Below are positions 27,521-35,821 of a stretch of DNA of 64,000 bases, one piece after another (position 1 is the first letter of the stretch; each line of letters begins with the position of its first letter). The notes beneath the pieces are model-generated. The model was not told where the DNA came from, ran no database searches, and worked only from the letters and a program-made list of their open reading frames with translations. Source of the stretch: an uncultured Pseudodesulfovibrio sp. (GTDB lineage Bacteria > Desulfobacterota > Desulfovibrionia > Desulfovibrionales > Desulfovibrionaceae); NCBI RefSeq assembly GCF_963677845.1, contig NZ_OY782498.1:3541518-3605517 (forward strand), written 5' to 3'. Position numbers and translations under genes: made by a program.

Positions 27521-29077
27521 TTATTTGGCGTAGCCAACAGCCCGTTTTTCCCGAATTACTGTCACTCGGATCTGGCCGGGGTAGGTCATGTTGTTTTCGA
27601 TCTTTTCGGCAATGTCCTTACAGAGAACATATGTGTTCTCGTCGCCGACTTTCTCTGAATCTACCATGACACGAATTTCTCGTCCGGCTTGAATTGCGTA
27701 AGCTTTCTGTACGCCTTCGAACCCTGTGGCCAAACCTTCCAGCTCTTCAAGTCGCTTGACATAATTTTCAAGCAGTTCTTTGCGGGCACCGGGACGTGCG
27801 CCGGACAGCGAGTCCGCAGCCTGAACCAGATTGGCCAGGATGGACATGGGCGGTGTGTCTTCGTGGTGAGCTGCGATGGAGTGGATAATCTCTTTGGATT
27901 CGCCGTGCTTTTTGGCCAAATCCGCACCGATGATGGCGTGAGGGCCTTCGATTTCGTGGTCAACGGCCTTACCAATATCGTGCAGCAAGCCTGCGCGCTT
28001 GGCTTCTTTTTCGTTGAGGCCCAACTCGGCGGCCATGACACCACACAGGAATGCGACTTCCATGGAGTGCTGGAGCACGTTCTGGGAGAAGCTGGTGCGG
28101 TAATGAAGGCGTCCAAGAAGGTTGATAACTTCCGGATGGATGCCGTGAACACCAACGTCAAAGGTGGCCTGTTCGCCAATTTCCTTGAGCTTGGTATCCA
28201 TTTCGCTCTCAACCTTGCGCACAATTTCTTCAATGCGGGCAGGGTGGATGCGACCATCGTGGATGAGACGTTCCAAAGCCTGCTTGGCGACTTCGCGTTT
28301 GAGCGGGCTGAATGCCGACAGGACCACGGTTTCCGGTGTGTCATCTATGATCAGATCAACGCCGGTCGCAGCTTCCAGAGCGCGAATGTTACGACCTTCG
28401 CGGCCGATGATGCGACCTTTCATATCTTCGGAAGGCAAAGCGACAGCGGTGACAGTTTGTTCACCTGCGTAGTCTCCTGCATAGCGTTGTAAAGCCAGGG
28501 AAAGAACTTCCTTGGCCTTTTTGCTGGCGGTTTCCTTGGCTTCCATTTCTATATTGCGGATCATTTTAGCGGCTTCATGGCGGGTGCGGGATTCGATCTC
28601 GCTGAGGAGATTTTCCTTCGCCTCTTCGACAGTCAGGCCTGAAATTTCCTGAAGCTTGCGTTCGTGTTCATCCGCTTTATGCTCCAGTTCTTCCTCAAGC
28701 TCGCCCAACTGTTTTTCCTGCTTGATGAGCTGCTTTTCCAGCTCCATGGCCTGAGCTTCCTTGTCAGCGACTTTCTCTCGCTTGGTATCCAGGCGTTCTT
28801 CTTTGGAGTGGAGTCTTCTTTCTTCGTTTTTGAGTTGGCTTTCGCGGTCTTTGAATTCCCGTTCCAGCTCTTTTTTCTGGTTATAAATTTCATCCTGAGC
28901 CTGGAGGCGGGTTTCCTTTTTCAAGGCCTCGCTCTCCTTCCTGGCTTCTGAGACTATGCGCTCCGCCAGGCCCCTGGAGTCTGAAACCTGCTTGTCGGAT
29001 ATATATTTGAAGAGGATGAAGCCAGTTCCAAGACCGACTGCTATCCCTCCACCGACCATGGCGATTTCGGTTAACAT
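27521..29077 (-). CDS. rny: ribonuclease Y
   Basis: Membrane-anchored endoribonuclease that initiates mRNA decay, 518 residues. An N-terminal transmembrane helix (about 4-23) is followed by a long charged coiled coil (about 30-200), a KH domain ([21 protein letters not shown], about 215-235) and an HD domain with [15 protein letters not shown] carrying the metal-binding His-Asp. AAGGAG lies eight bases before ATG. The gene follows the 6S RNA and zapA on the same strand, a linkage common in Deltaproteobacteria. Confidence 0.96.
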   Translation of the reverse strand: MLTEIAMVGGGIAVGLGTGFILFKYISDKQVSDSRGLAERIVSEARKESEALKKETRLQAQDEIYNQKKELEREFKDRESQLKNEERRLHSKEERLDTKREKVADKEAQAMELEKQLIKQEKQLGELEEELEHKADEHERKLQEISGLTVEEAKENLLSEIESRTRHEAAKMIRNIEMEAKETASKKAKEVLSLALQRYAGDYAGEQTVTAVALPSEDMKGRIIGREGRNIRALEAATGVDLIIDDTPETVVLSAFSPLKREVAKQALERLIHDGRIHPARIEEIVRKVESEMDTKLKEIGEQATFDVGVHGIHPEVINLLGRLHYRTSFSQNVLQHSMEVAFLCGVMAAELGLNEKEAKRAGLLHDIGKAVDHEIEGPHAIIGADLAKKHGESKEIIHSIAAHHEDTPPMSILANLVQAADSLSGARPGARKELLENYVKRLEELEGLATGFEGVQKAYAIQAGREIRVMVDSEKVGDENTYVLCKDIAEKIENNMTYPGQIRVTVIREKRAVGYAK

Positions 29078-29264
29078 GGGGTTACTCCTTTATTGTATGT
29101 TGACAGACTTGGGCGGTCTGTTGACGCCGTAATGCAACCTGAAGAGTACAGAAAAAGGTACTCTTTATGCGAAGAGAAGGGGGGGAAGGGATGGATTGGA
29201 CGGAAGGGTAGTGTATATATTACCGTCTGAAAATGCCGATCTTTGTCGGTCAGACAGTCTTATT

Positions 29265-29452
29265 AATCCCCGGGGTGCCGTGTCGTCTGTTTGTTTTGAA
29301 CCTGGCATTTCCAGGTGGGCATGACTCGTGAACCTTTAGGCTTCCCGGTTAAACCGGGCTTGCTCACCAGCTCACTGGAGTCGTCGCCCTTTTACAGAGT
29401 ATTGGCTCAATAACACTCCAGACAATCACGCACGCCCCAGGGGTAATTCCTT
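29265..29452 (-). ncRNA. ssrS: 6S RNA (ssrS)
   Basis: On the minus strand the 188-nt segment folds as 6S RNA. A closing stem pairs CCCTGGGGCGTGC near 29445 with GCACCCCGGGG near 29270. A large internal bubble carries GTGTTATTGAGCCAATACTC and, opposite it, the conserved TTCAAAACAAACAGACGAC region. An inner arm is closed by CTCCAGTGAGC and contains CCCGGTTTAACCGGG. Position between zapA and rny matches the classical ssrS linkage. 6S RNA sequesters the housekeeping RNA polymerase in stationary phase. End positions are estimates from the stem. Confidence 0.88.
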
Positions 29453-29489
29453 TCCGACCTCGGCCCCGTCCAATTATCGGCACAGGCGC

Positions 29490-29744
29490 CTATGAGGTCT
29501 TTTCCAAAATCTCTTCAATCTTCTCTTCCAGCCGCTGCAGCTTATCTGTGGCGACCAGATAGTCGTCCGCCAGACTGAGAAGCAGGTAGGTCAGCAATTT
29601 CTCTTTGCTGATATCACCGGCTCCGGCAACAAGCTCCTTGTGCTTGTTTTCAATAAACGCCTGGGCGGCCTCAATGCGGGGGTTATCCGCATCTGTCTTG
29701 AAGGATATTTCGAGTCCCAGCAGAGTCAACGTGTATCGTGGCAT
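29490..29744 (-). CDS. zapA: cell division protein ZapA
   Basis: An 84-residue FtsZ-ring-stabilising protein. The N-terminal beta segment PRYTLTLLGLEISFKTDADN is the conserved ZapA globular core, followed by a long C-terminal helix (LLSLADDYLVATDKLQRLEEKIEEILEK) forming the dimer coiled coil. It lies 12 bp after the preceding coiled-coil gene and just upstream of the 6S RNA. Confidence 0.92.
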   Translation of the reverse strand: MPRYTLTLLGLEISFKTDADNPRIEAAQAFIENKHKELVAGAGDISKEKLLTYLLLSLADDYLVATDKLQRLEEKIEEILEKTS

Positions 29745-29756
29745 CGTAACGCACTA

Positions 29757-29933
29757 TTATTCCAGCTCGTTCTGAATCTTCTCGAGCAAAATGTCGATGC
29801 GAGATTCGATGTCGTGACGCGTTTGTCTCTCGGTCTCGACTTCCTCCCTCAAGCGCTGGTTATCTTCTTTCAATTCATTGATCTTGTTCAACAATTTGCT
29901 GAATCTTTCTTCAAGTTGGGCAACAAGTTCCAT
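29757..29933 (-). CDS. small coiled-coil protein, ZapB-like
   Basis: A 58-residue protein that is almost entirely one heptad coiled coil: MELVAQLEERFSKLLN, then KINELKEDNQRLREEVETE, and an RHDIESRIDILLEKIQNELE end. Size, composition and adjacency to zapA (12-bp gap) point to a ZapB-like Z-ring partner, as annotated next to zapA in related genomes. It is short and lies 31 bp from the glmU stop, so it probably shares the glmU transcript. A weak AGGA precedes the ATG. Assignment as ZapB is by architecture and context. Confidence 0.75.
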   Translation of the reverse strand: MELVAQLEERFSKLLNKINELKEDNQRLREEVETERQTRHDIESRIDILLEKIQNELE

Positions 29934-29964
29934 ATAATATATCTAGTCCTTTTTTTTTAACAAA

Positions 29965-31341
29965 TCAAGACTTCTTGAGTCTGCGTTTTATGTTTACCTG
30001 CTTGCCTCGAGCCACGGCTCCCTGACCTTCCGGTACATCTTTCGTGATGGTCGAACCGGCCCCGACGAGGGCATCCTTTCCGATGGTGACCGGAGCCACC
30101 AGAGCGGTGTTGGAACCGATGAATGCACCTTCACCAATGGTGGTGGTGAATTTGTTCTTGCCGTCGTAGTTGCAGGTGATGGTTCCAGCTCCGATGTTGG
30201 AACCGGCTCCGACGTCTGCATCTCCCAGATATGTTAGGTGGTTGGCTTTGGCGCCTTCTCCGAGAGTTGCCTTTTTCATTTCCACGAAATTGCCGACGCG
30301 GGCATCATTTTTCATGACAGCACCGGGACGTAACCGTGCATACGGTCCTACCCAGCAATCTTCACCGACAGTGGCTCCTTCGATGTGATTGAACTGACGC
30401 ACATCGCATCCGCCTTCGAAGGTCGAATCAAGAATATAGTTGTACGAACCCAGTCGAGCACTGGCTTTCACTGTGGAATTTCCGTAAATTTCGCAGTGTC
30501 CGAATATTTCTGCGCCTGGTTCCACTTCGACTTTGGGGCCGAGGATAACTGTATCAGGGTTGTGAATGAGCACGCCGGAATCCAACTTTTCATCCACGAT
30601 TTGTCGGCGCAAGGTGTTCTCGGCGGTGATCAGTTCTCGTGGGGAGTTGATGCCCATGAGGCTGATATCGTCGCCGCACTGCACGCCGTCGATGGTCAGG
30701 CCTTCGTTGACGGCCAGCTCCACGATGTCGGTGATGTAGTATTCGCCAGATTTGTTTTCGTTTTTCAGTTTTGAAAGCAACGGGCCGATGGTGTCCATCT
30801 TGAGCAGGTAGACCCCTGCATTGACTTCGCCTGTGACCGGTCCGTGGACGTTCAGGTCATAGTCCTTAGCTTCCACAATGGCCGTAATCCTGCGTTCAGG
30901 ATCACGTACAACTCGACCAAAAGCTCCGGTATCACGAGGGGTGATGGTCATGAAAGCGAGGTCACAGCAACCGACGACATTGGTAATTCGGTGCAGTGCC
31001 TCAACCGTGACCAGCGGGGTGTCGCCGTTAATGACGAGGCAATGGGTTGCTCCGGTTTTTTCTACGGCATCCCATGACACTTGCAGTGCATGGCCAGTAC
31101 CAAGCTGTTCGTCCTGCGTAATGAATCGGTCGGCCTTGTCCGGGAACGCGGCTTCGACCCCTTCTGCATCATGCCCAACAACCGTCAGGATATCTTCCTG
31201 CATGATCGGTTTGAGCGCGGCATAAACATAGTAAAGCATCGGCTCGTTCAAAAGTGTCTGCAACACTTTTGCCTTGGCGGAATGCATACGTGTACCCTTG
31301 CCTGCGGCCAGGACCAGGGCGGTAATTTTTGTGTCAGGCAT
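29965..31341 (-). CDS. glmU: bifunctional UDP-GlcNAc pyrophosphorylase / glucosamine-1-P N-acetyltransferase GlmU
   Basis: Makes UDP-N-acetylglucosamine for peptidoglycan and LPS. The N-terminal nucleotidyltransferase half shows LAAGKGTRMHSAKAKVL, LGTGHALQVSWDA and INGDTPLVT. The C-terminal left-handed beta-helix acetyltransferase half carries GAKANHLTYLGDADVGAGSNIGAGTITCNYDG. At 458 residues it is normal. I chose ATG 31341 over the upstream 31392 because GGAG lies six bases before it and the extra N-terminal residues (MIALRVIVPETKDTEK) have no homologous role. It precedes zapB-like, zapA, 6S RNA and rny. Confidence 0.96.
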   Translation of the reverse strand: MPDTKITALVLAAGKGTRMHSAKAKVLQTLLNEPMLYYVYAALKPIMQEDILTVVGHDAEGVEAAFPDKADRFITQDEQLGTGHALQVSWDAVEKTGATHCLVINGDTPLVTVEALHRITNVVGCCDLAFMTITPRDTGAFGRVVRDPERRITAIVEAKDYDLNVHGPVTGEVNAGVYLLKMDTIGPLLSKLKNENKSGEYYITDIVELAVNEGLTIDGVQCGDDISLMGINSPRELITAENTLRRQIVDEKLDSGVLIHNPDTVILGPKVEVEPGAEIFGHCEIYGNSTVKASARLGSYNYILDSTFEGGCDVRQFNHIEGATVGEDCWVGPYARLRPGAVMKNDARVGNFVEMKKATLGEGAKANHLTYLGDADVGAGSNIGAGTITCNYDGKNKFTTTIGEGAFIGSNTALVAPVTIGKDALVGAGSTITKDVPEGQGAVARGKQVNIKRRLKKS

Positions 31342-31615
31342 TATTTTCTCCGTGTCTTTTGTTTCAGGCACGATCACTCTCAGTGCAATCAATCGGAGGA
31401 TAATTTACCTGCTAGAAGTGAAAAGGACAAGAACCGTTTGTGAAATCCCGTGAGGATACAGAGTGTAAAGAATCTTAAATCGAAGTTGTCCGATTTTTTT
31501 GAATATGAATTGAGAGAGAAAAACCATTGGGTATAGCCCCGCGAAGCGGCACCAAAAAGTTTGGGAGATTATCAAGAATTTTTCTCAAAAGGCCCTTGAG
31601 CTACCGGAAGTATTT

Positions 31616-33574
31616 CTAATACGCCAATCGGCCCAGTGATTTCATGATAAGCGTGCAACCCATGGCGAACATACCCGTTAATCCCATGCCGCAGGAGAAC
31701 CCAGCCAGCAGAACCGGCGCGTAATGCCGCCATTGCTTGCCGTATTTCTTCAGGAAGTAGAATCGACCGAGCAATGCGCCGATTACCTCCAGCAACATGC
31801 CATGCGGCGTTGATTGTCCCAGACCACGCACTACGCCGTAAACGAGAAGTACGGGGAGTCCGAGTACGTTCAGTACTGAGTACATGATGAGTCCCAAACC
31901 AAGACCTGACAGTACAATAGGACCGGACAACGCCTCGAAAAAGAGTGAATTGCCTTCCAAGGTTGAGGTCTGCATGAGCAGGGTGTTCAATGCCTGCAAA
32001 TGCCATAATTCCTGCGCAAACGGATATTCCGGAGACGGAATGGGTGCCAATTGCCACAGAAATTGTGAAAATAGCAGTGATGACACCATGACGATGGGGA
32101 AGACGATGATTTCCGCCTTGATGATGCCGCGTAGGCTTGTTCCGGTCAGTTCGATCTGCCGGAATTGGACCGTGGCCTCTCCATAGTTGTGAATGGGAAT
32201 GGGCGCGTACCAGATTTCAAGACCTTGATAGCCGAAGAATTTGGCGCCGGCGATGAATGAGAATTCTCGAACCATGGGCAGTGCGATGAACTGACCGGCT
32301 ACACCTTCCATTCGGGCTGTGATGTACGAGATTATTGGCGTGTAGATGAAGCCGTACAGCACGAAGAAAATCCATGGGAATGATGGCACCAGCCAGACGC
32401 AGAATGCGATGTAACAGAGTGTTGAAAAAACATAGATGCCGATGGATACCCAGAAGTTGATGTCACCACGGCCTTCAGGTGGATTGAACAGGGCCGAGAA
32501 ATCCAGTCCTTTACCATCCGTATTTCGGAAAGATTTGACCACATAATAGATACCCACCGCGCCGATGGCCAGGCCCAGTCCGATACCGAAGCTCATGTAA
32601 AAATCAAAGTTGTTGGCGAACACTGTCTCAACGGTTGCCATACCCGGATGCCAGCGGTGCAGGACTCCATGGGAATACAGGATCGGGTTGGCGATGATGG
32701 TAATGATCAGACCAACCAGCCCGCCTATGACCGCCCAGAACGGCAGGACCATGCCGATAAACACTAGCCCCAGATCGAACTGTATACCTGTTGCCACTGC
32801 GGGCAAAAGGTCTTCAGTGTGCATGGTCAACTCAATCCACGGAATGGGAATCAGTCGGATTGGTTCACTGAACAGTAGTCCTGATAGTGCTGGCAACAAT
32901 ACATAGAAAAATCCAAACGCCAGTCCGATGACTCCGCCGATGGAGAACACCCGCCATTTCCAGCCGGTTTTTTTATCCTCGGTGGATTCGGCCAGTGCCA
33001 TGGTACCCAATGCGCCAACCGGGGCCATGGGGAAGGGCAGTTTTTCCACATCCGAAGTGATGCGATACAGAGAATATCCCAGCCCGAAGTGGTCGATGCG
33101 CTGCACCAGTTGTGCGCCCACCAGCAGCATGATTGGTACCAGCCAGTCCGGGTGCATGAATGTGCGTTCTAGATATGATCCTGACCCAAGAGCCGGGGCT
33201 ATCCAGTGTGGAATGAATTCGGTCAGTCCCAACATTCTCGCCGCGTCCGACTGCACGAGGTACTGGTTCCATAGCAGTCCTTGGAATGGCGAAGCCAGTG
33301 CTGCGCCAGCCATATAATAAAGAAGGAAAATTTCTTGCTGTTTTAGGTGGGTGTATGAGCGTTTTGCAATCTCTGCAAAGAGGATGATCGTTACCCAGCG
33401 GGCTGCAGGACCGATGCCCTGACCAATGACCAGCTGCAAATACATAGACCCCGGCATCATCAGGAATCCTATGAAAATGGCACCAACTATCATCTTCCAA
33501 TCAAACCCCTCCTCGAACTTGTCGGGGGGCTTCATTAAGTCACGATACTCTTTCAGTTCTTTGTCGTCATACAT
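31616..33574 (-). CDS. OPT-like polytopic membrane protein (DUF6785-like), second of a pair
   Basis: 652 residues with about 13-14 hydrophobic helices after a short acidic cytoplasmic N-terminus (MYDDKELKEYRDLMKPPD). The segment DVEKLPFPMAPVGALGTMALAEST resembles the conserved KLPFPxA motif of oligopeptide transporters (OPT superfamily). Related proteins are annotated as DUF6785 or peptide transporters. A GGAGG lies eight bases before the ATG. It is the last gene of the five-gene minus-strand cluster, 240 bp downstream of the related gene at 33815. A small hairpin lies in that gap. Substrate unknown; a role with the FtsX-ABC genes is inferred from position only. Confidence 0.75.
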   Translation of the reverse strand: MYDDKELKEYRDLMKPPDKFEEGFDWKMIVGAIFIGFLMMPGSMYLQLVIGQGIGPAARWVTIILFAEIAKRSYTHLKQQEIFLLYYMAGAALASPFQGLLWNQYLVQSDAARMLGLTEFIPHWIAPALGSGSYLERTFMHPDWLVPIMLLVGAQLVQRIDHFGLGYSLYRITSDVEKLPFPMAPVGALGTMALAESTEDKKTGWKWRVFSIGGVIGLAFGFFYVLLPALSGLLFSEPIRLIPIPWIELTMHTEDLLPAVATGIQFDLGLVFIGMVLPFWAVIGGLVGLIITIIANPILYSHGVLHRWHPGMATVETVFANNFDFYMSFGIGLGLAIGAVGIYYVVKSFRNTDGKGLDFSALFNPPEGRGDINFWVSIGIYVFSTLCYIAFCVWLVPSFPWIFFVLYGFIYTPIISYITARMEGVAGQFIALPMVREFSFIAGAKFFGYQGLEIWYAPIPIHNYGEATVQFRQIELTGTSLRGIIKAEIIVFPIVMVSSLLFSQFLWQLAPIPSPEYPFAQELWHLQALNTLLMQTSTLEGNSLFFEALSGPIVLSGLGLGLIMYSVLNVLGLPVLLVYGVVRGLGQSTPHGMLLEVIGALLGRFYFLKKYGKQWRHYAPVLLAGFSCGMGLTGMFAMGCTLIMKSLGRLAY

Positions 33575-33726
33575 CCAAAATGCCTCCGGCCCCCCCCATC
33601 CCTCTATTTTCCTGAACTTTATATCGCGCCTTTGGCGAAATTTGGTTGAGGCGGGGAGCCGTGCTTTATATCGTTTAAGTAATCTTTATCTTATTTATTA
33701 CATCTGCGCGAAATCGCACACGGGAT

Positions 33727-33749
33727 GCTTAAGGCCCTCTGCCTTAAGC
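33727..33749. repeat. small inverted repeat in the gap between the two OPT-like genes
   Basis: Perfect 9-bp arms GCTTAAGGC / GCCTTAAGC with loop CCTCT. There is a second short one (ATTCCCG / CGGGAAT) near 33804-33826 adjoining the upstream gene. No T-run follows, so neither is clearly a terminator. Confidence 0.5.
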
Positions 33750-33814
33750 CGTCAAAGGCGAAATCTCCTATCAAATCCACCGACAGGCGGTCTTACCTTT
33801 CCTCATTCCCGCCA

Positions 33815-35821
33815 CTACAACGGGAATACATTATAACTTTGTTCGTTGAACAATCCGATCATGGCCCAGAAGCCACCCATCAGGAAATCGCCGAGTATGA
33901 GTCCTATGAACAGGAAACGGACTCGATTGAACAGACTGGTCCCGCCGTAATGCAAGACCAGATGGTTACACATCCAGCCGAGGAAGAATGGGAACCAGAG
34001 TATCTTCATGCCAGCCGAATAAGCGGCCAGGTAGCCGAGCGGATGCAATGGCCACCATGGGAATTTATAGTAGCAGAAAATCAAGATGAACATGGCGAGC
34101 GCGCCGAACCCGGCATAGGTGATGAGCCATTCGTTGGGGCCGGTGGGTTGGTCCACGAGTCGCTGTGCATTTTCGTAGTTGGCGAGCACAGTCTGTGTGG
34201 CCCAATCAAGATTGAGTTCTCTCAGGCCGTATTTGTAGCCGAGATAGAGCATGGTCACGAACGCGGTGACGAGTGCGAGCACCAGAGATAGGCCGATGGC
34301 AACGAGTACGAGGTTGCGTTTCGGGGTTTCCTGTCGAATCTTTGAGCCGTGGAAAAGTGTTGGCGCAATGGCCTCACGCACGTCGAGGAACAGGACTTTT
34401 TGCATGACAGCGGTGGCAGCCACACCCACGGAACCGAAAAAGCCGGTGCCGAACAGTCCCATAAGACCATCAGATGGCGCGGCAGTGAGTGTGAAATATG
34501 GCAGTCCACCCTGACAGACCAGACGGCTGGTCACCAGTGTGACGATAAGAAATGCGCAGGGCAGGAGTACGGCGGCCAGAAGCGGGAGGCCGAACCACCA
34601 GCCCCAGGCCATGAGAAAGATCATGCCAATAAAAAGTCCCCAAAGCGGCCATATGGGCGGTCCCCATTCGTCGGGGATAGTGTCGAATTTACCTTTTCCT
34701 TCCAATTCAGTGCTGTGGCAGGTCGGGCGCAGGAAACAGATGAAGGTTTCCTTGAGGTGATGTCGAGCCAGCCAGATGAGGAAGATGAAGAAGATGGCGT
34801 ATGCGCCGATCACCTGTGCACCTTCGGGGCGGGCAAGGTCTGGACCGAAGGTGGTGCCGAGCGCGGCTTCGGGAAGCTGCCACCCGAGGATGTAGAGGAG
34901 TCCGAAAAGCAGTCCGGCCATGAGATGAAACACCCACATGGAAAAGGATATCTGGCGGGTTGTCAGGAAGGCGAATCCGATAAACGCCGGGATGATGTAG
35001 AGTTTGAGTTTGTAGAAACCGGAAAAAAGACCGAATTTGGGGAAATATGACCCGGCCAGAATGAGTGTCGGTATTTGTGGGACAGAGGGATAATAGAATT
35101 GCAACCCGTTGATGAGGTGCAACGCTCCGGCCATGGTCAGTCCGATGAGCAGATAGTTGTTGGACCACCATGAAATGAATTGTTTCTGGTCCAACGCGTC
35201 TCCCATGATCATGGGGACGCTCACCATCGGGAAGTGGACCCGTTCGTTAACAACCCACTGGCGGCCGAAAAGGGTCATCAGGCAGATCATGACGAAGAAG
35301 GAGCCGAGAATGAACAGTGACCAGACGAGCAAAGTGGGCAACCAAATACCCCATGGGATGGCTGACAGAACTGCGGCGACACCCATTTCGTTGCCGCCGT
35401 CCAGTCCTTCGAAAAACAGGCTGACCGCTTCGGTTGATTGCGGGAACCATGATTGCGGCAGAAGCGGCGTCAGGACTTCGGTCCAACGATAGGCATCCTT
35501 GGCAAATCGTTCTGGGGCCGTGATGTTGATGAAAAAGGTTTCGGTGAGACCGGCAAAGCCGATAGCCGTGAACAGGACCATCATCAGCCATATAACGAGC
35601 AGTTCAACCCCGGAAAAGAATGGCGGACGTTTGCTGAGTCTGGAGGAAAAGGCATCGAACACGAACAACCATGTTACGATGAAGAATGGGGCCATGGGGA
35701 AATGCCCGCCGCCCATGGGCGTGTTGTGCAGGACCGTGTTGTTCAGCGGCGTGAAAATGCACAAGGTCAGGCCAAGGAGCAGGCCGGTCAGAAGCGCGCG
35801 GAGGCGGAGTCTTCCGTTCAT
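33815..35821 (-). CDS. OPT-like polytopic membrane protein (DUF6784-like), first of a pair
   Basis: 668 residues with about 13-14 hydrophobic segments and a compact signal-like start (RLRALLTGLLLGLTLCIFTPLNNTVL). WVVNERVHFPMVSVPMIMG parallels the KLPFPMAP motif of its neighbour, so both look like OPT-superfamily relatives and probably distant paralogues. ATG overlaps the stop of the 1625-residue gene (ATGA, 35818-35821), a sign of translational coupling. Planctomycetes and some Deltaproteobacteria encode similar protein pairs of unknown function. Confidence 0.75.
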   Translation of the reverse strand: MNGRLRLRALLTGLLLGLTLCIFTPLNNTVLHNTPMGGGHFPMAPFFIVTWLFVFDAFSSRLSKRPPFFSGVELLVIWLMMVLFTAIGFAGLTETFFINITAPERFAKDAYRWTEVLTPLLPQSWFPQSTEAVSLFFEGLDGGNEMGVAAVLSAIPWGIWLPTLLVWSLFILGSFFVMICLMTLFGRQWVVNERVHFPMVSVPMIMGDALDQKQFISWWSNNYLLIGLTMAGALHLINGLQFYYPSVPQIPTLILAGSYFPKFGLFSGFYKLKLYIIPAFIGFAFLTTRQISFSMWVFHLMAGLLFGLLYILGWQLPEAALGTTFGPDLARPEGAQVIGAYAIFFIFLIWLARHHLKETFICFLRPTCHSTELEGKGKFDTIPDEWGPPIWPLWGLFIGMIFLMAWGWWFGLPLLAAVLLPCAFLIVTLVTSRLVCQGGLPYFTLTAAPSDGLMGLFGTGFFGSVGVAATAVMQKVLFLDVREAIAPTLFHGSKIRQETPKRNLVLVAIGLSLVLALVTAFVTMLYLGYKYGLRELNLDWATQTVLANYENAQRLVDQPTGPNEWLITYAGFGALAMFILIFCYYKFPWWPLHPLGYLAAYSAGMKILWFPFFLGWMCNHLVLHYGGTSLFNRVRFLFIGLILGDFLMGGFWAMIGLFNEQSYNVFPL

